Source: [Pasteurella] aerogenes (lineage in GTDB: Bacteria; Pseudomonadota; Gammaproteobacteria; Enterobacterales; Pasteurellaceae). Taken from it: a DNA stretch of 64,000 nucleotides. The stretch spans positions 1,302,001 to 1,366,000 of the forward strand of contig LR134362.1 in NCBI GenBank assembly GCA_900637275.1, given 5' to 3'. The translations under genes and the position numbers were made by a program. Numbering within the stretch: position 1 is the stretch's first letter; each line of letters opens with the position of its first letter. This document shows, piece after piece, positions 24,885 to 34,483 of this stretch. Under the pieces are notes generated by a model that ran no database searches, had not been told where the DNA came from, and saw only the letters and a program-made list of their open reading frames with translations.

Positions 24885-26912
24885 ATGAATTTATCATCGA
24901 TAATTCATAAAAACTCATCATTTAACCCCCTTGTGATCGGAACCACCTTATTATTGGTTGTGTTATTAGTCCTTGCAACACTCATTTTTCCAAGCTTAAC
25001 GCAGCAAACTCTCGATTGGGCAAAAGCCGCGATTTTTTCACATTTTAGTTGGTTCTATATTTTATCTTTTTCCATTTTCTTGTTTTTTCTTATCGCTTTA
25101 TCGGTTAGCAGCCTCGGTAACATTAAATTAGGCAATAATGAGGAAGAACCGGAATTTGCTTTTCATTCTTGGCTTGCCATGCTGTTTGCAGCAGGCATGG
25201 GCGTTGGATTAATGTTTTTTGGCGTCGCCGAACCGCTTACCCATTATTTTTCCTCGATTACCACCGGAAATTTTGAACATAAACAACAAGAAGCCATGCT
25301 GCACACGTTTTTCCATTGGGGAATTCATGCTTGGGCGGTTTATGCGGTAATCGCCTTAGCATTAGCCTATTTCGGTTTTCGTTACAAGCTGCCCCTTGCC
25401 TTACGCTCTTGTTTCTACCCTTTACTGAAAGATCGTATTAATGGCAAATGGGGGGACTTAATCGATATTATGGCGCTCATTGCGACGCTGTTCGGGATCA
25501 TTACCACATTAGGCTTTGGTGCATCCCAAATGGGCGCCGGCTTGACGCAATTAGGCTTACTCAATGAAAACAGTTTTGGCTTACAAGTTGGCGTGATTAT
25601 TGTGGTCATGTGCTTAGCAATTTTCTCTGCCATCTCCGGCGTCGGCAAAGGGGTGAAAATCCTAAGTGAAATCAATTTGAGTTTAGCCTTGTTATTGATG
25701 GTTTTTGTACTGGTTTGCGGACCGACTCTCTATTTACTCAGCACCTTTAGCGACAATCTCGGGACTTACTTAAGCAACCTTATCGGTTTAAGTTTCAAAA
25801 CCTATGCCTATGAATCAGACAACACCTCTTGGTTTACCAACTGGACCGTATTATATTGGGCGTGGTGGTGTTCTTGGGCGCCATTTGTTGGCTTATTTAT
25901 CGCCCGAATTTCGCGTGGACGCACCATTCGCGAATTTATTTTCGGCGTATTAGCGGTACCAAGTTTATTTTGTGTAATATGGTTTACCGTATTTGGTAAT
26001 AGTGCTATTTGGTTTGATCTCAATGTTGCCGGCGGCAGCTTGCATGATTTGGTTTCTGCACCGGAAAAATTGTTGTTCCACTTTTTACATTATTTACCGC
26101 TGCCAACCTTAACCGGTATCATCGCGTTGCTCATTATCGCCTTATTTTTCATTACCTCGGCAGACTCTGGCATTTATGTTCTCAACAATATTGCCTCACG
26201 CGATAAAAGTCTCACCTCACCGCGCTGGCAAGCCGTCATGTGGGGGGCATTGATGTCGATTGTTGCTATTGTTTTATTAAAATCTGGCGGTTTAGGTACC
26301 TTGCAAACCATGACGCTTATCGTAGCATTACCGTTTGCTATGCTTATGTTGGTGATGTGCGTTAGTTTATGGAAAGGCTTGAAAAACGACAAACGTTATT
26401 TTGACGCCAAATTGACGCCGAGTAGCGTGTTCTGGAATGGTGATCAATGGAAAGCACGCTTGGAGCAAATGCTGAACCAAACACAAGAAAAAGATATTCA
26501 AAAATTCTTGCGCAAAATAGCGTTGCCGGCAATGCGTGAATTAAGCCACGAATTAACAGAAGCTCATAATCTTAACGTTGAAATTATCTCCAATATTCAG
26601 GATCAAGATCCATCGCTGGAATTTATCATCAAAAAAGAATCCTTACGCAATTTTATGTATGGAATCAAATCCGTGAAGCGGGAAATTTCTGAACAATTGA
26701 TAGAAGATGATCATTTGCCGCATATTCAGCACGACACAACTTATCAACCGTTAAATTATTTCTTTGACGGACGTACCGGTTATGATGTGCAATATATGAC
26801 CAAAAACGAATTGATTACGGATATTCTGAAACATTATGAACGCTATCTTTCCTTGCTGGAAGATGTGGGGCAAGAATTGATGGCACACGAACAAACCGAA
26901 TTGGCAGAATAA
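24885..26912 (+). CDS. betT: BCCT-family choline/betaine transporter
   Basis: Inner-membrane secondary transporter of 675 residues, close in length to E. coli BetT and with the same long C-terminal cytosolic tail (about residues 510-675) that senses osmotic stress in BetT. Twelve hydrophobic helices are apparent. The family segment GMGVGLMFFGVAEP is present, and the tryptophan-rich transmembrane segment reads FTNWTVLYWAWWCSWAPFVG. The substrate is probably choline, giving glycine betaine only if bet dehydrogenases exist elsewhere; none are in this window. GGAG lies upstream of the ATG. Confidence 0.88.
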   Translation: MNLSSIIHKNSSFNPLVIGTTLLLVVLLVLATLIFPSLTQQTLDWAKAAIFSHFSWFYILSFSIFLFFLIALSVSSLGNIKLGNNEEEPEFAFHSWLAMLFAAGMGVGLMFFGVAEPLTHYFSSITTGNFEHKQQEAMLHTFFHWGIHAWAVYAVIALALAYFGFRYKLPLALRSCFYPLLKDRINGKWGDLIDIMALIATLFGIITTLGFGASQMGAGLTQLGLLNENSFGLQVGVIIVVMCLAIFSAISGVGKGVKILSEINLSLALLLMVFVLVCGPTLYLLSTFSDNLGTYLSNLIGLSFKTYAYESDNTSWFTNWTVLYWAWWCSWAPFVGLFIARISRGRTIREFIFGVLAVPSLFCVIWFTVFGNSAIWFDLNVAGGSLHDLVSAPEKLLFHFLHYLPLPTLTGIIALLIIALFFITSADSGIYVLNNIASRDKSLTSPRWQAVMWGALMSIVAIVLLKSGGLGTLQTMTLIVALPFAMLMLVMCVSLWKGLKNDKRYFDAKLTPSSVFWNGDQWKARLEQMLNQTQEKDIQKFLRKIALPAMRELSHELTEAHNLNVEIISNIQDQDPSLEFIIKKESLRNFMYGIKSVKREISEQLIEDDHLPHIQHDTTYQPLNYFFDGRTGYDVQYMTKNELITDILKHYERYLSLLEDVGQELMAHEQTELAE

Positions 26913-26929
26913 CTTGCTCAAATAAACGC

Positions 26930-26992
26930 CATAAAGTGCGGTCATTTTTTCTGATATTTTAAAATCATGCAAAAAATTGCCCGCACTTTTGT
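26930..26992 (+). terminator. Probable paired uptake-signal terminator of betT
   Basis: AAGTGCGGT (26934-26942) faces CCCGCACTT near 26980-26988, one base off the core, across a 37-base loop. The T run follows. Confidence 0.55.
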
Positions 26993-27086
26993 TTTCCCAT
27001 TATTCTCAATATCCCGATTACTGCCCGATTTCTCTCCTCTCTTAAATTAATCGCGTATTTTTTAATCAAAAATGTTCCCCGATTTT

Positions 27087-27100
27087 TTGTTTTAAATCAA
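27087..27100 (+). promoter_or_regulatory. Candidate FNR site upstream of ccm
   Basis: TTGTTTTAAATCAA differs from the FNR consensus TTGAT-N4-ATCAA at one base. It lies about 120 bases before ccmA in a 300-base region that otherwise holds no gene. Confidence 0.5.
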
Positions 27101-27114
27101 AAGATCATGGCAGT

Positions 27115-27130
27115 TACACCTAAAGAGGTA
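27115..27130 (+). promoter_or_regulatory. Candidate NarP/NarL 7-2-7 site upstream of ccm
   Basis: TACACCT-AA-AGAGGTA is an inverted heptamer pair with a two-base gap; the right half matches TACYYMT exactly and the left with one mismatch. With the FNR-like site 29 bases upstream, this resembles the FNR/NarP layout of the E. coli nap-ccm promoter. A -10-like TACTAT lies at 27168-27173. Confidence 0.55.
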
Positions 27131-27213
27131 GTGGTTTTCACCCTTCCATTACTACGTCTCTTTTTGATACTATGGTAAAATGAGTTTTTCAGAATGGGAA
27201 AAAATAATTTGTT

Positions 27214-27861
27214 ATGTCAACGCTAAACCAATTACAAATCATTCAACTGGCTTGCCAACGCGGAGATAAACGTCTTTTTGACAATCTCTCGCTCACCTGG
27301 CAATCCGGTGATTTTGTGCAAATTGAAGGACATAACGGGATTGGAAAAACCAGTTTATTGCGCATTTTGGTTGGGCTAGCGCGCCAAGCAGAGGGCGAAG
27401 TACATTGGAATGGTATCAATATTTATAAAAATCGTGAAGAATACCACGCCAATTTGTTGTACTTAGGTCATCAGGCTGGCATTAAACCTGAGCTAACCGC
27501 TTGGGAAAATCTCAAATTTTATCAACAAATTAGCCAAAGCCAACAAGGTGATGAGATTTTATGGGATGTGTTGCAGAAAGTGGGATTATTAGGACGCGAA
27601 GACATTGCAGCAAGTCAACTTTCCGCGGGGCAACAAAAACGCATTGCCTTAGCCAGATTATGGCTTTCGCGCGCGCCCTTGTGGATTTTGGATGAGCCTT
27701 TTACCGCCATTGACAAAAATGGTGTGCAAATTTTGACCGCACTTTTCGAACAACAGGTAAAAAATAACGGTATCGTGATTTTAACCAGTCACCAAGAAGT
27801 GCCAAGTGCGTTATTACAAAAAGTGCGGTTAGAAAATTACAAGTTTCGGGATAGTGAATAA
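27214..27861 (+). CDS. ccmA: Cytochrome c maturation ATPase CcmA
   Basis: ABC ATPase of the CcmABCD complex, which releases holo-CcmE from the inner membrane. 215 residues. Walker A GHNGIGKTS, signature LSAGQQKR, Walker B LWILDEPF and the switch His in ILTSHQE are all present. It opens a nine-gene operon and shares its last base region (TAATGG) with the ccmB start. Confidence 0.97.
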   Translation: MSTLNQLQIIQLACQRGDKRLFDNLSLTWQSGDFVQIEGHNGIGKTSLLRILVGLARQAEGEVHWNGINIYKNREEYHANLLYLGHQAGIKPELTAWENLKFYQQISQSQQGDEILWDVLQKVGLLGREDIAASQLSAGQQKRIALARLWLSRAPLWILDEPFTAIDKNGVQILTALFEQQVKNNGIVILTSHQEVPSALLQKVRLENYKFRDSE

Positions 27862-28526
27862 TGGTATTTATCGAGATCATTAAGCGAGAGCTAAAAATTG
27901 CCTTTCGCAAAAAAGCGGAAATTTTAAATCCGCTTTGGTTCTTTTTGATCGTGCTTACCCTTTTCCCGTTAGTTATCGGACCCGATCCGAAATTACTGGC
28001 GAAAATCGCACCGGGCATCGCTTGGGTAGCAGCATTACTATCCGCTTTATTATCTTTTGAACGTTTATTTCGGGATGATTTTATCGATGGATCCTTGGAA
28101 CAATTGATGCTCACCGCACAACCACTGGTGGTTGTCTGTTTAGCAAAGGTTTTAGCGCATTGGCTATTAACCGGATTACCTTTGATTTTATTATCCCCTA
28201 TTGCCGCCTTATTACTCTCTTTAGAAATTAAAATTTGGTGGGCATTGGTGTTTACTCTGTTATTGGGGACGCCGATTTTAAGTTGTATTGGTGCTATCGG
28301 CGTGGCGTTAACCGTTGGATTACGCAAAGGCGGCGTCTTGTTAAGTTTACTTATCGTGCCATTGTTTATTCCAGTATTAATTTTTGCCGCGGCAGTATTG
28401 GATGCGGCAACCTTGAATTTATCTTATAACGGGCAATTAGCCATTTTAGGCGCGATGTTAGTTGCCGCGATAACGCTTGCTCCCTTTGCAGTGGCTGCCG
28501 CATTGCGGGTAAGTTTAGATCAGTAA
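27861..28526 (+). CDS. ccmB: Cytochrome c maturation permease CcmB
   Basis: Inner-membrane permease subunit with about six helices, partner of CcmA. 221 residues. The opening FIEIIKRELKIAFRKKAEILNPLWFFLIV and the segment RDDFIDGSLEQLMLTAQPL, quoted in parts, are characteristic of CcmB. Start overlaps the ccmA stop by one base, indicating coupled translation. Confidence 0.96.
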   Translation: MVFIEIIKRELKIAFRKKAEILNPLWFFLIVLTLFPLVIGPDPKLLAKIAPGIAWVAALLSALLSFERLFRDDFIDGSLEQLMLTAQPLVVVCLAKVLAHWLLTGLPLILLSPIAALLLSLEIKIWWALVFTLLLGTPILSCIGAIGVALTVGLRKGGVLLSLLIVPLFIPVLIFAAAVLDAATLNLSYNGQLAILGAMLVAAITLAPFAVAAALRVSLDQ

Positions 28527-28545
28527 AAAACAAAAAGGAAAGAGT

Positions 28546-29277
28546 ATGTGGAAGTGGTTACACCCTTACGCTAAATCAGAAACACAATATCGTTTATGCG
28601 GAAAATTTATTCCGTTTTTTATGGTATTAACCTTGTTATTGCTTGGCGTTGGCGTGGTTTGGGGTTTAGCTTATGCCCCAGCGGATTATCAACAGGGCAA
28701 TAGTTTCCGTATTATGTACGTGCATGTGCCGGCAGCGATTTGGTCGATGAGCATTTATGTGTCCATGGCAATTGCCGGTATTATCGGGCTGGTGTGGCAA
28801 ATCCGCCAAGCGCATTTATCCATTCTTGCCATGGCGCCGATTGGCATGGTATTTACGTTCTTAGCATTGGTCACCGGAGCGGTTTGGGGCAAACCGATGT
28901 GGGGAACTTGGTGGGTTTGGGATGCGCGTTTGACCTCATCTTTGATTTTATTTTTCCTCTATTTAGGGGTGATTGCGCTATATTCTGCGTTCCAAGATCG
29001 CGCCACCGGCATGAAAGCCGCAGCGATTTTATCCATTGTCGGCGTGATCAATATTCCGATTATTCATTTCTCCGTAGAATGGTGGAATACCTTGCATCAA
29101 GGCGCTAGTATTACTAAATTTGAAAAACCATCCATTGCAACGCCAATGCTGATTCCGTTAATTTTATGCATTTTCGGTTTTATGGCGTTAACGATTTGGT
29201 TTACGTTAGTTCGCTATCGCGTAGAGTTATTGCGCGATGATAGCAAACGTCCTTGGGTAAAAAATTTAGTCAAATAA
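28546..29277 (+). CDS. ccmC: Heme-handling protein CcmC
   Basis: Six-helix membrane protein that loads heme on to CcmE. 243 residues. The periplasmic tryptophan-rich WWD motif is visible as WGTWWVWDARLTSSLILFF, flanked by two conserved histidines (YVHVPAA and IIHFSVEWWN). It lies 19 bases after ccmB with AAAGGAAAG as ribosome binding site. Confidence 0.97.
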   Translation: MWKWLHPYAKSETQYRLCGKFIPFFMVLTLLLLGVGVVWGLAYAPADYQQGNSFRIMYVHVPAAIWSMSIYVSMAIAGIIGLVWQIRQAHLSILAMAPIGMVFTFLALVTGAVWGKPMWGTWWVWDARLTSSLILFFLYLGVIALYSAFQDRATGMKAAAILSIVGVINIPIIHFSVEWWNTLHQGASITKFEKPSIATPMLIPLILCIFGFMALTIWFTLVRYRVELLRDDSKRPWVKNLVK

Positions 29278-29290
29278 AAGGGGCAACATT

Positions 29291-29494
29291 ATGTATTTCC
29301 AAACGTGGAGTGATTTTTTAAATATGGGCGGCTACGGATTTTACGTATGGCTGTCCTACGGAATTTGTTTGGTTGCCATTGTGTTATTAGGCTTGCAAAG
29401 TAAATTCAGCCGCCAAGCGATTTTTCGTGAAATTAAACGTGAACAGCAACGCCATGCGCGTCAACAAGCGACAAAAACAGGTGACACATTATGA
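29291..29494 (+). CDS. ccmD: Heme exporter small subunit CcmD
   Basis: 67-residue single-helix membrane protein with the family opening FLNMGGYGFYVWLSYGI and a basic, Gln-rich cytosolic tail. It stabilises CcmABC interaction with CcmE. It overlaps ccmE by four bases (ATGA). Confidence 0.93.
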   Translation: MYFQTWSDFLNMGGYGFYVWLSYGICLVAIVLLGLQSKFSRQAIFREIKREQQRHARQQATKTGDTL

Positions 29495-30024
29495 ACCCAA
29501 GACGTAAATCCAGATTAACCCTTGTCTTATTTGTTTTATTGGGCGTAGCGGTTGCATCCGCGCTCGTATTATATGCCTTACGTCAAAATATCGACTTGTT
29601 TTATACGCCATCCGAAGTGGTGTATGGCAAACATGATGATCCGGATACCAAGCCTGAAGTTGGGCAACGAATTCGTATCGGCGGAATGGTGGTAACTGGC
29701 AGCGTACAACGCGATCCGCAAAGTTTAAAAGTCAAATTTGCCTTAAATGATATTGGCCCTTCTGTCGATGTAGAATATGAGGGTATTTTGCCGGATTTAT
29801 TCCGCGAAGGACAAGGGATTGTGGCGCAAGGTGTGTTGATTGCACCAACGGTCTTGCAAGCGTCTGAAGTATTGGCAAAACATGACGAAAATTATGTGCC
29901 GCCGGAATTGGATGCTCAAATGCAAAAAGCGCATAAACCAATGGGTATTTCTGATCAAGATTTGAAAGGCGAAAGCGAACGCGATCGTCAACAACAAACA
30001 TTACAACAAGGTAAACCGCAATGA
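29491..30024 (+). CDS. ccmE: Cytochrome c heme chaperone CcmE
   Basis: Periplasmic, membrane-anchored chaperone that binds heme covalently through a histidine. 177 residues: an N-terminal helix after a basic start (MNPRRKSRLTLVLFVLLGVA), an OB-fold, and the heme-binding motif VLAKHDENYVPPE with the reactive His and downstream Tyr. The C-terminal tail is hydrophilic and Gln-rich. It overlaps ccmD and ccmF by four bases each. Confidence 0.97.
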   Translation: MNPRRKSRLTLVLFVLLGVAVASALVLYALRQNIDLFYTPSEVVYGKHDDPDTKPEVGQRIRIGGMVVTGSVQRDPQSLKVKFALNDIGPSVDVEYEGILPDLFREGQGIVAQGVLIAPTVLQASEVLAKHDENYVPPELDAQMQKAHKPMGISDQDLKGESERDRQQQTLQQGKPQ

Positions 30025-31979
30025 TTGCAGAATTAGGAAATTACACGTTAGCATTAAGCCTCGCTATTTCCATTTTATTAGGCATTATTCCGTTGTGGGC
30101 GGCAAGCAAGGGACATCAGCAACTGATGGGGCTTGCTCGTCCGATGACTTATGGTTTATTTTTTAGTTTAACAGTTTCCTTTATTGCGCTGTTTTATTTA
30201 TTTGCGGTAAATGATTTCAGCGTACAATACGTGGTCAATAACTCTAACTCCAACCTTCCGTTGCAATATCGCTTATCAGCAGTATGGGGATCTCATGAAG
30301 GCTCCTTGTTGCTATGGATCTGGCTATTAACCTTTTGGGGGGCTGCTGTCGCGTTATTTAGTAAACAATTGCCGCAAGAAGCGGTCGCGCGTGTACTTGG
30401 CATCATGGGATTGATTAGTATCGGTTTTCTGATTTTTATCCTATTTACCTCCAATCCGTTTAATCGTACCTTCCCCGATTTTCCTGTGGACGGAAAAGAA
30501 TTAAATCCGTTATTACAAGACGTTGGTCTCATTTTCCACCCACCATTATTGTACATGGGATACGTAGGTTTTTCCGTTGCCTTTGCCTTTTCCATTGCTT
30601 CACTGATGAGTGGCAAACTTGATACCGCGTGGGCAAGATGGTCAAGACCTTGGACTCTTGCCGCTTGGATCTTTTTAACCTTAGGTATCGTGCTGGGTTC
30701 TTGGTGGGCATATTATGAATTAGGTTGGGGTGGCTGGTGGTTCTGGGATCCAGTCGAAAATGCCTCATTGATGCCTTGGCTTGCCGGTACCGCATTAATC
30801 CACTCACTTGCGGTCACAGAAAAGCGCGGTTCATTTAAAGCCTGGACGGTCTTGCTGGCAATTTTAGCCTTTTCACTTTGCTTGCTCGGCACTTTCTTAG
30901 TGCGTTCCGGTATTTTAGTTTCCGTTCACGCTTTTGCCTCTGATCCGACCCGCGGATTATATATTTTGGCGTATTTAGTGGTGGTCATCGGTGGCTCCTT
31001 GGTTCTCTACGCTTACAAAGGCAATCAAATTCGCTCACGGGATAATGCCGAACGTTACTCGCGCGAAACCTTATTACTCGCCAATAATGTGTTATTAATG
31101 ACCGCACTTGCGGTGGTTTTATTAGGCACCTTACTCCCTTTGGTACACAAACAATTAGGCTTAGGTACCATTTCTATCGGCGCCCCGTTTTTTGATCAAA
31201 TGTTCTTGATTATTATGACACCATTCGCTTTATTATTGGGCATAGGGCCTTTGGTAAAATGGCGCCGAGACCAATTTTCTGCCATCAGAACACCGGTGGT
31301 GATTAGCGTTATTCTCATGGCAATCAGCGGTTTTGTATTACCTTATGTATTACAAAATAGACTTACGGTAAGTGCTGTTTTAGGAACCATGATGGCGGTA
31401 ATTATTTTATTGCTTAGTTTATATGAAATGCACCAACGCGCGACTCACCGCCATGGATTTTGGCTTGGCATAAGCAAACTTTCCCGCTCGCACTGGGGCA
31501 TGATTTTAGCCCATATCGGCGTTGCTATGACCGTATGGGGCATTGCCTTTAGCCAAAACTACAGCATTGAACGCGACGTACGCATGAAGGTAGGCGATAG
31601 CGTAGAAATTGCCGGCTATCAATTTAAATTTAACGGCGTGCATGAAAACCAAGGTCCAAACTATATTGGCGGAACTGCTACCGTAGAAATTACGCGCAAT
31701 GACCAAAGAGAAGCGACATTATTAGCAGAAAAACGTTTTTACACCGTCAGCCGCATGACCATGACTGAAGCGGCGATTGATTGGGGTTTTAGCCGCGATC
31801 TTTATGTTGCCCTTGGCGAACAGTTACAAGATGGCGCTTGGGCATTGCGCCTATATTACAAACCGTTTATTCGCTGGATTTGGTTTGGTGGTGTTTTCAT
31901 GGCGCTAGGCGGATTACTCTGTATGTTTGACCGACGTTACCGTTTTGCCAAAGTGTTAAACGAACATCGCGGCAATTAA
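30021..31979 (+). CDS. ccmF: Cytochrome c heme lyase subunit CcmF
   Basis: Large polytopic membrane protein that transfers heme from CcmE to apocytochrome c. 652 residues with more than a dozen helices. The WWD domain reads GWGGWWFWDPVENASLMPW, and the conserved segment GSHEGSLLLWIW appears early. The C-terminal periplasmic domain includes YSIERDVRMKVGD. Length is normal. Confidence 0.97.
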   Translation: MIAELGNYTLALSLAISILLGIIPLWAASKGHQQLMGLARPMTYGLFFSLTVSFIALFYLFAVNDFSVQYVVNNSNSNLPLQYRLSAVWGSHEGSLLLWIWLLTFWGAAVALFSKQLPQEAVARVLGIMGLISIGFLIFILFTSNPFNRTFPDFPVDGKELNPLLQDVGLIFHPPLLYMGYVGFSVAFAFSIASLMSGKLDTAWARWSRPWTLAAWIFLTLGIVLGSWWAYYELGWGGWWFWDPVENASLMPWLAGTALIHSLAVTEKRGSFKAWTVLLAILAFSLCLLGTFLVRSGILVSVHAFASDPTRGLYILAYLVVVIGGSLVLYAYKGNQIRSRDNAERYSRETLLLANNVLLMTALAVVLLGTLLPLVHKQLGLGTISIGAPFFDQMFLIIMTPFALLLGIGPLVKWRRDQFSAIRTPVVISVILMAISGFVLPYVLQNRLTVSAVLGTMMAVIILLLSLYEMHQRATHRHGFWLGISKLSRSHWGMILAHIGVAMTVWGIAFSQNYSIERDVRMKVGDSVEIAGYQFKFNGVHENQGPNYIGGTATVEITRNDQREATLLAEKRFYTVSRMTMTEAAIDWGFSRDLYVALGEQLQDGAWALRLYYKPFIRWIWFGGVFMALGGLLCMFDRRYRFAKVLNEHRGN

Positions 31980-31994
31980 GCAAAATAGGAGCTG

Positions 31995-32546
31995 ATGATG
32001 AATAAAAAACTGTATATTCCACTGATTGTTTTTCTTGTTTTAGCGGTGGCGTTTTTGGTGCAATTACAACGAAATGCACAAGGCGACGATCCAAAAGCAC
32101 TGGAAAGCGCCTTGGTTGGCAAACCGGTACCAACAAAAACCTTGCACGATTTATTCAATGACCAAAGCTACGAGCAGGCGCAATTGTTTCAACAAGGCAA
32201 ACCAATTTTGTTAAATGTATGGGCGACTTGGTGTCCCACTTGTTATGCGGAACACCAATATTTAAACAAACTCGCTAAACAAGGAGTAACCATTGTCGGT
32301 TTGGATTATAAAGACGATAGCGCCAAAGCGGTAAAATGGTTAAAAGATTTAGGCAATCCGTATCAAGTCGTGCTAAAAGATGAAAAAGGCGCGTTTGGAT
32401 TAGATCTTGGAGTTTATGGTGCGCCGGAAACCTTTATTGTGGATGGCAAAGGCGTTATTCATTATCGTCATGCTGGCGATGTCAATGAAAGCGTTTGGCA
32501 AAGTAAATTACAACCGATTTATAATAAATTGCTTGAGGAAAAATAA
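31995..32546 (+). CDS. dsbE: Thiol:disulfide interchange protein CcmG/DsbE
   Basis: Membrane-tethered periplasmic thioredoxin-like reductase that keeps apocytochrome cysteines reduced. 183 residues. One N-terminal helix (LYIPLIVFLVLAVAFLVQL), then the redox motif WATWCPTCYAEH and the cis-Pro segment VYGAPETFIVDGKG. Two ATGs sit in tandem (31995 and 31998) after AGGAG; either could be used. It overlaps ccmH by one base. Confidence 0.96.
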   Translation: MMNKKLYIPLIVFLVLAVAFLVQLQRNAQGDDPKALESALVGKPVPTKTLHDLFNDQSYEQAQLFQQGKPILLNVWATWCPTCYAEHQYLNKLAKQGVTIVGLDYKDDSAKAVKWLKDLGNPYQVVLKDEKGAFGLDLGVYGAPETFIVDGKGVIHYRHAGDVNESVWQSKLQPIYNKLLEEK

Positions 32547-33016
32547 TGAAAAAATTGACCGCACTTTTGCTATTGTGTTGGAGTTTTTCTGTTGCCGCGG
32601 CAATTGATGCCCTTGATTTCAGCTCGGCACAGCAAGAAAAAGATTACCATACGTTGACGCAAGAATTGCGTTGTCCACAATGCCAAAATAATAATATTGC
32701 TGATTCCAACGCCTCTATTGCAGTGGATATGCGGGCAAAAGTGTTTGAACTGTTGCAAGAAGGCAAATCAAAACAAGATATTGTTAATTATATGATTGAG
32801 CGTTACGGTAATTTTGTCACCTATAATCCACCGCTAACACCCGCAACCATTTTATTATGGGCATTACCGGCATTGTTATTGATTTTAGGTTTCATCTTTC
32901 TTTGGCGACGCAAACCACGCGCCGATAAATCCGCGTTATCATATGCCAAGGCAACAAGTGAATTAGCACCAGAACAGCAACAACGTTTAGCAAAATTATT
33001 ACAAGACAAGGAATAA
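32546..33016 (+). CDS. ccmH: Cytochrome c maturation protein CcmH (CycL domain)
   Basis: Thioreductase partner of CcmG. 156 residues: signal peptide ending AAA, a three-helix domain with the redox motif LRCPQCQNNN, and one C-terminal membrane helix (ILLWALPALLLILGFIFLW). An uptake signal lies in its first codons (ACCGCACTT at 32558). The CcmI domain is encoded separately, as usual in species with split CcmH/CcmI. Confidence 0.96.
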   Translation: MKKLTALLLLCWSFSVAAAIDALDFSSAQQEKDYHTLTQELRCPQCQNNNIADSNASIAVDMRAKVFELLQEGKSKQDIVNYMIERYGNFVTYNPPLTPATILLWALPALLLILGFIFLWRRKPRADKSALSYAKATSELAPEQQQRLAKLLQDKE

Positions 33017-33019
33017 AGC

Positions 33020-33934
33020 ATGAATTTTTGGCTCATTGCAATCGGGTTCACCTTACTGGCAACGCTTATTTGCTTCTACCCATTATTGTCCAAAAAACAC
33101 AAAGATGAAAAACAAGCGCAACTAAAACGGGATAAATTAAACAAAGCCTTTTATTTTGATCGCCTTCAAGAATTGGAACAAGATGAGCAACAAGGCTTGT
33201 TGGAAAATAGCCAACAATTAAAAACCGAATTACAACAAACCTTATTGGAAGATATTCCACAGCAAGAAAGCGCACCAGCACTCAATGGCAAATCTTATGG
33301 AAAAATTTGGTTTATTTCTGCCTTTATCAGCTTAATTATTTTAAGCACATTAGCATATATGAAAGTCGGTTCTTGGCAGACAGAAGCCATGCTGGAAAAA
33401 AGTTACGAAAAACTACCGCACTTTTACACGCGTTTAAATGATGAAAAAAATCCATTATCCGACAGTGAATTACAACAATTTTTGACCGCACTTCGTCTAG
33501 AAGCTCAAAAATCGCCGAAAAATGCGGAAAGTTGGGGCAAACTCGCACGTGTTGCCATTGCGGTGGATAATATTGATTTGGCGTTTGAAAGCTACAAAAA
33601 AGCCCATGAATTAGATCGTAATAATATGGAGTATGCCCTAGGTTATGCAAAAATTTTGATTTTTTCCGATAATCCGGTAGAACAGCAAAGTGGCGAACAA
33701 ATTTTAAAAGTGATTTTAGCCAAAGATCATACCAACTTTGATGCATTAAGCGCATTAGCATTCAGTTTTTTCCAAAAGGAAAATTATACCATGGCGATTT
33801 CCACTTGGTCATTCATGCTGAAACTTTTACCTGCTGATGATCCGCGCATCGCCTTGTTGGAAAAAAGTATCAATGCGGCAAGAAATGCCAAATTATTACA
33901 ATCTGAAGAGCAAAACCAACCTGCCGAGCAATAA
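33020..33934 (+). CDS. ccmI: Cytochrome c biogenesis chaperone CcmI
   Basis: Apocytochrome c chaperone that presents substrates to the heme lyase. 304 residues: a membrane helix at the N terminus (FWLIAIGFTLLATLICFYPLL), a cytosolic basic/acidic loop, a second helix (WFISAFISLIILSTLAYM), and a periplasmic TPR domain (repeats around AESWGKLARVAIAVDNID and ALAFSFFQKENYTMAI). It is three bases after ccmH and ends the operon. No strong terminator follows; a C-run (33971) is the only oddity. Confidence 0.93.
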   Translation: MNFWLIAIGFTLLATLICFYPLLSKKHKDEKQAQLKRDKLNKAFYFDRLQELEQDEQQGLLENSQQLKTELQQTLLEDIPQQESAPALNGKSYGKIWFISAFISLIILSTLAYMKVGSWQTEAMLEKSYEKLPHFYTRLNDEKNPLSDSELQQFLTALRLEAQKSPKNAESWGKLARVAIAVDNIDLAFESYKKAHELDRNNMEYALGYAKILIFSDNPVEQQSGEQILKVILAKDHTNFDALSALAFSFFQKENYTMAISTWSFMLKLLPADDPRIALLEKSINAARNAKLLQSEEQNQPAEQ

Positions 33935-34068
33935 AAATTAGGGTAATTGAGTAAAAAACACTCAATTACCCCCCCCGATTGGTTATTTTTTAATCACCTC
34001 TGTATATTATAAAAACAATTTCTCAAAAAATGTGCTACAATTCCAACAATCTTCTCAGGAGTAATAAT

Positions 34069-34458
34069 ATGGAATTATTCATCAGCGGATTTCATCATGT
34101 TGCATTAATTGTCTCCGACTATGAACGCTCCAAACATTTTTACACGGAAGTTTTGGGTGCAAAAATAATCCAAGAAACTTATCGTGCAGCAAGACAAAGC
34201 TATAAATTAGATTTGGCCTTTGCTGATGGTAGTCAAATTGAGTTATTTTCGTTCCCCTCTCCTCCGGCAAGAATGACTGCTCCGGAGGCTTGTGGCTTAA
34301 GACATTTAGCGTTTAAAACCGATAACATAGACTCCGCCATTGCTTATTTAGCGAAAAATGGCGTGCTATGTGAACCAATTAGAATAGACGAGCTTACCGG
34401 ACGACGTTTCACTTTTTTTCGTGACCCTGATGGTTTGCCTTTAGAATTTTATGAATAA
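34069..34458 (+). CDS. VOC-family protein (YaeR-like)
   Basis: 129-residue glyoxalase/bleomycin-resistance-fold protein. Start chosen at ATG 34069 because AGGAG lies upstream and the fold begins there (FHHVALIVSDYERSKHFYTEVLG). Potential metal ligands are the His in FHHVAL, Glu in IELFSFP, His in LRHLAFK and Glu in PLEFYE, the usual four positions. The substrate is not known. Confidence 0.88.
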   Translation: MELFISGFHHVALIVSDYERSKHFYTEVLGAKIIQETYRAARQSYKLDLAFADGSQIELFSFPSPPARMTAPEACGLRHLAFKTDNIDSAIAYLAKNGVLCEPIRIDELTGRRFTFFRDPDGLPLEFYE

Positions 34459-34483
34459 TTTCAACATGATCTAAATAGGTTAT

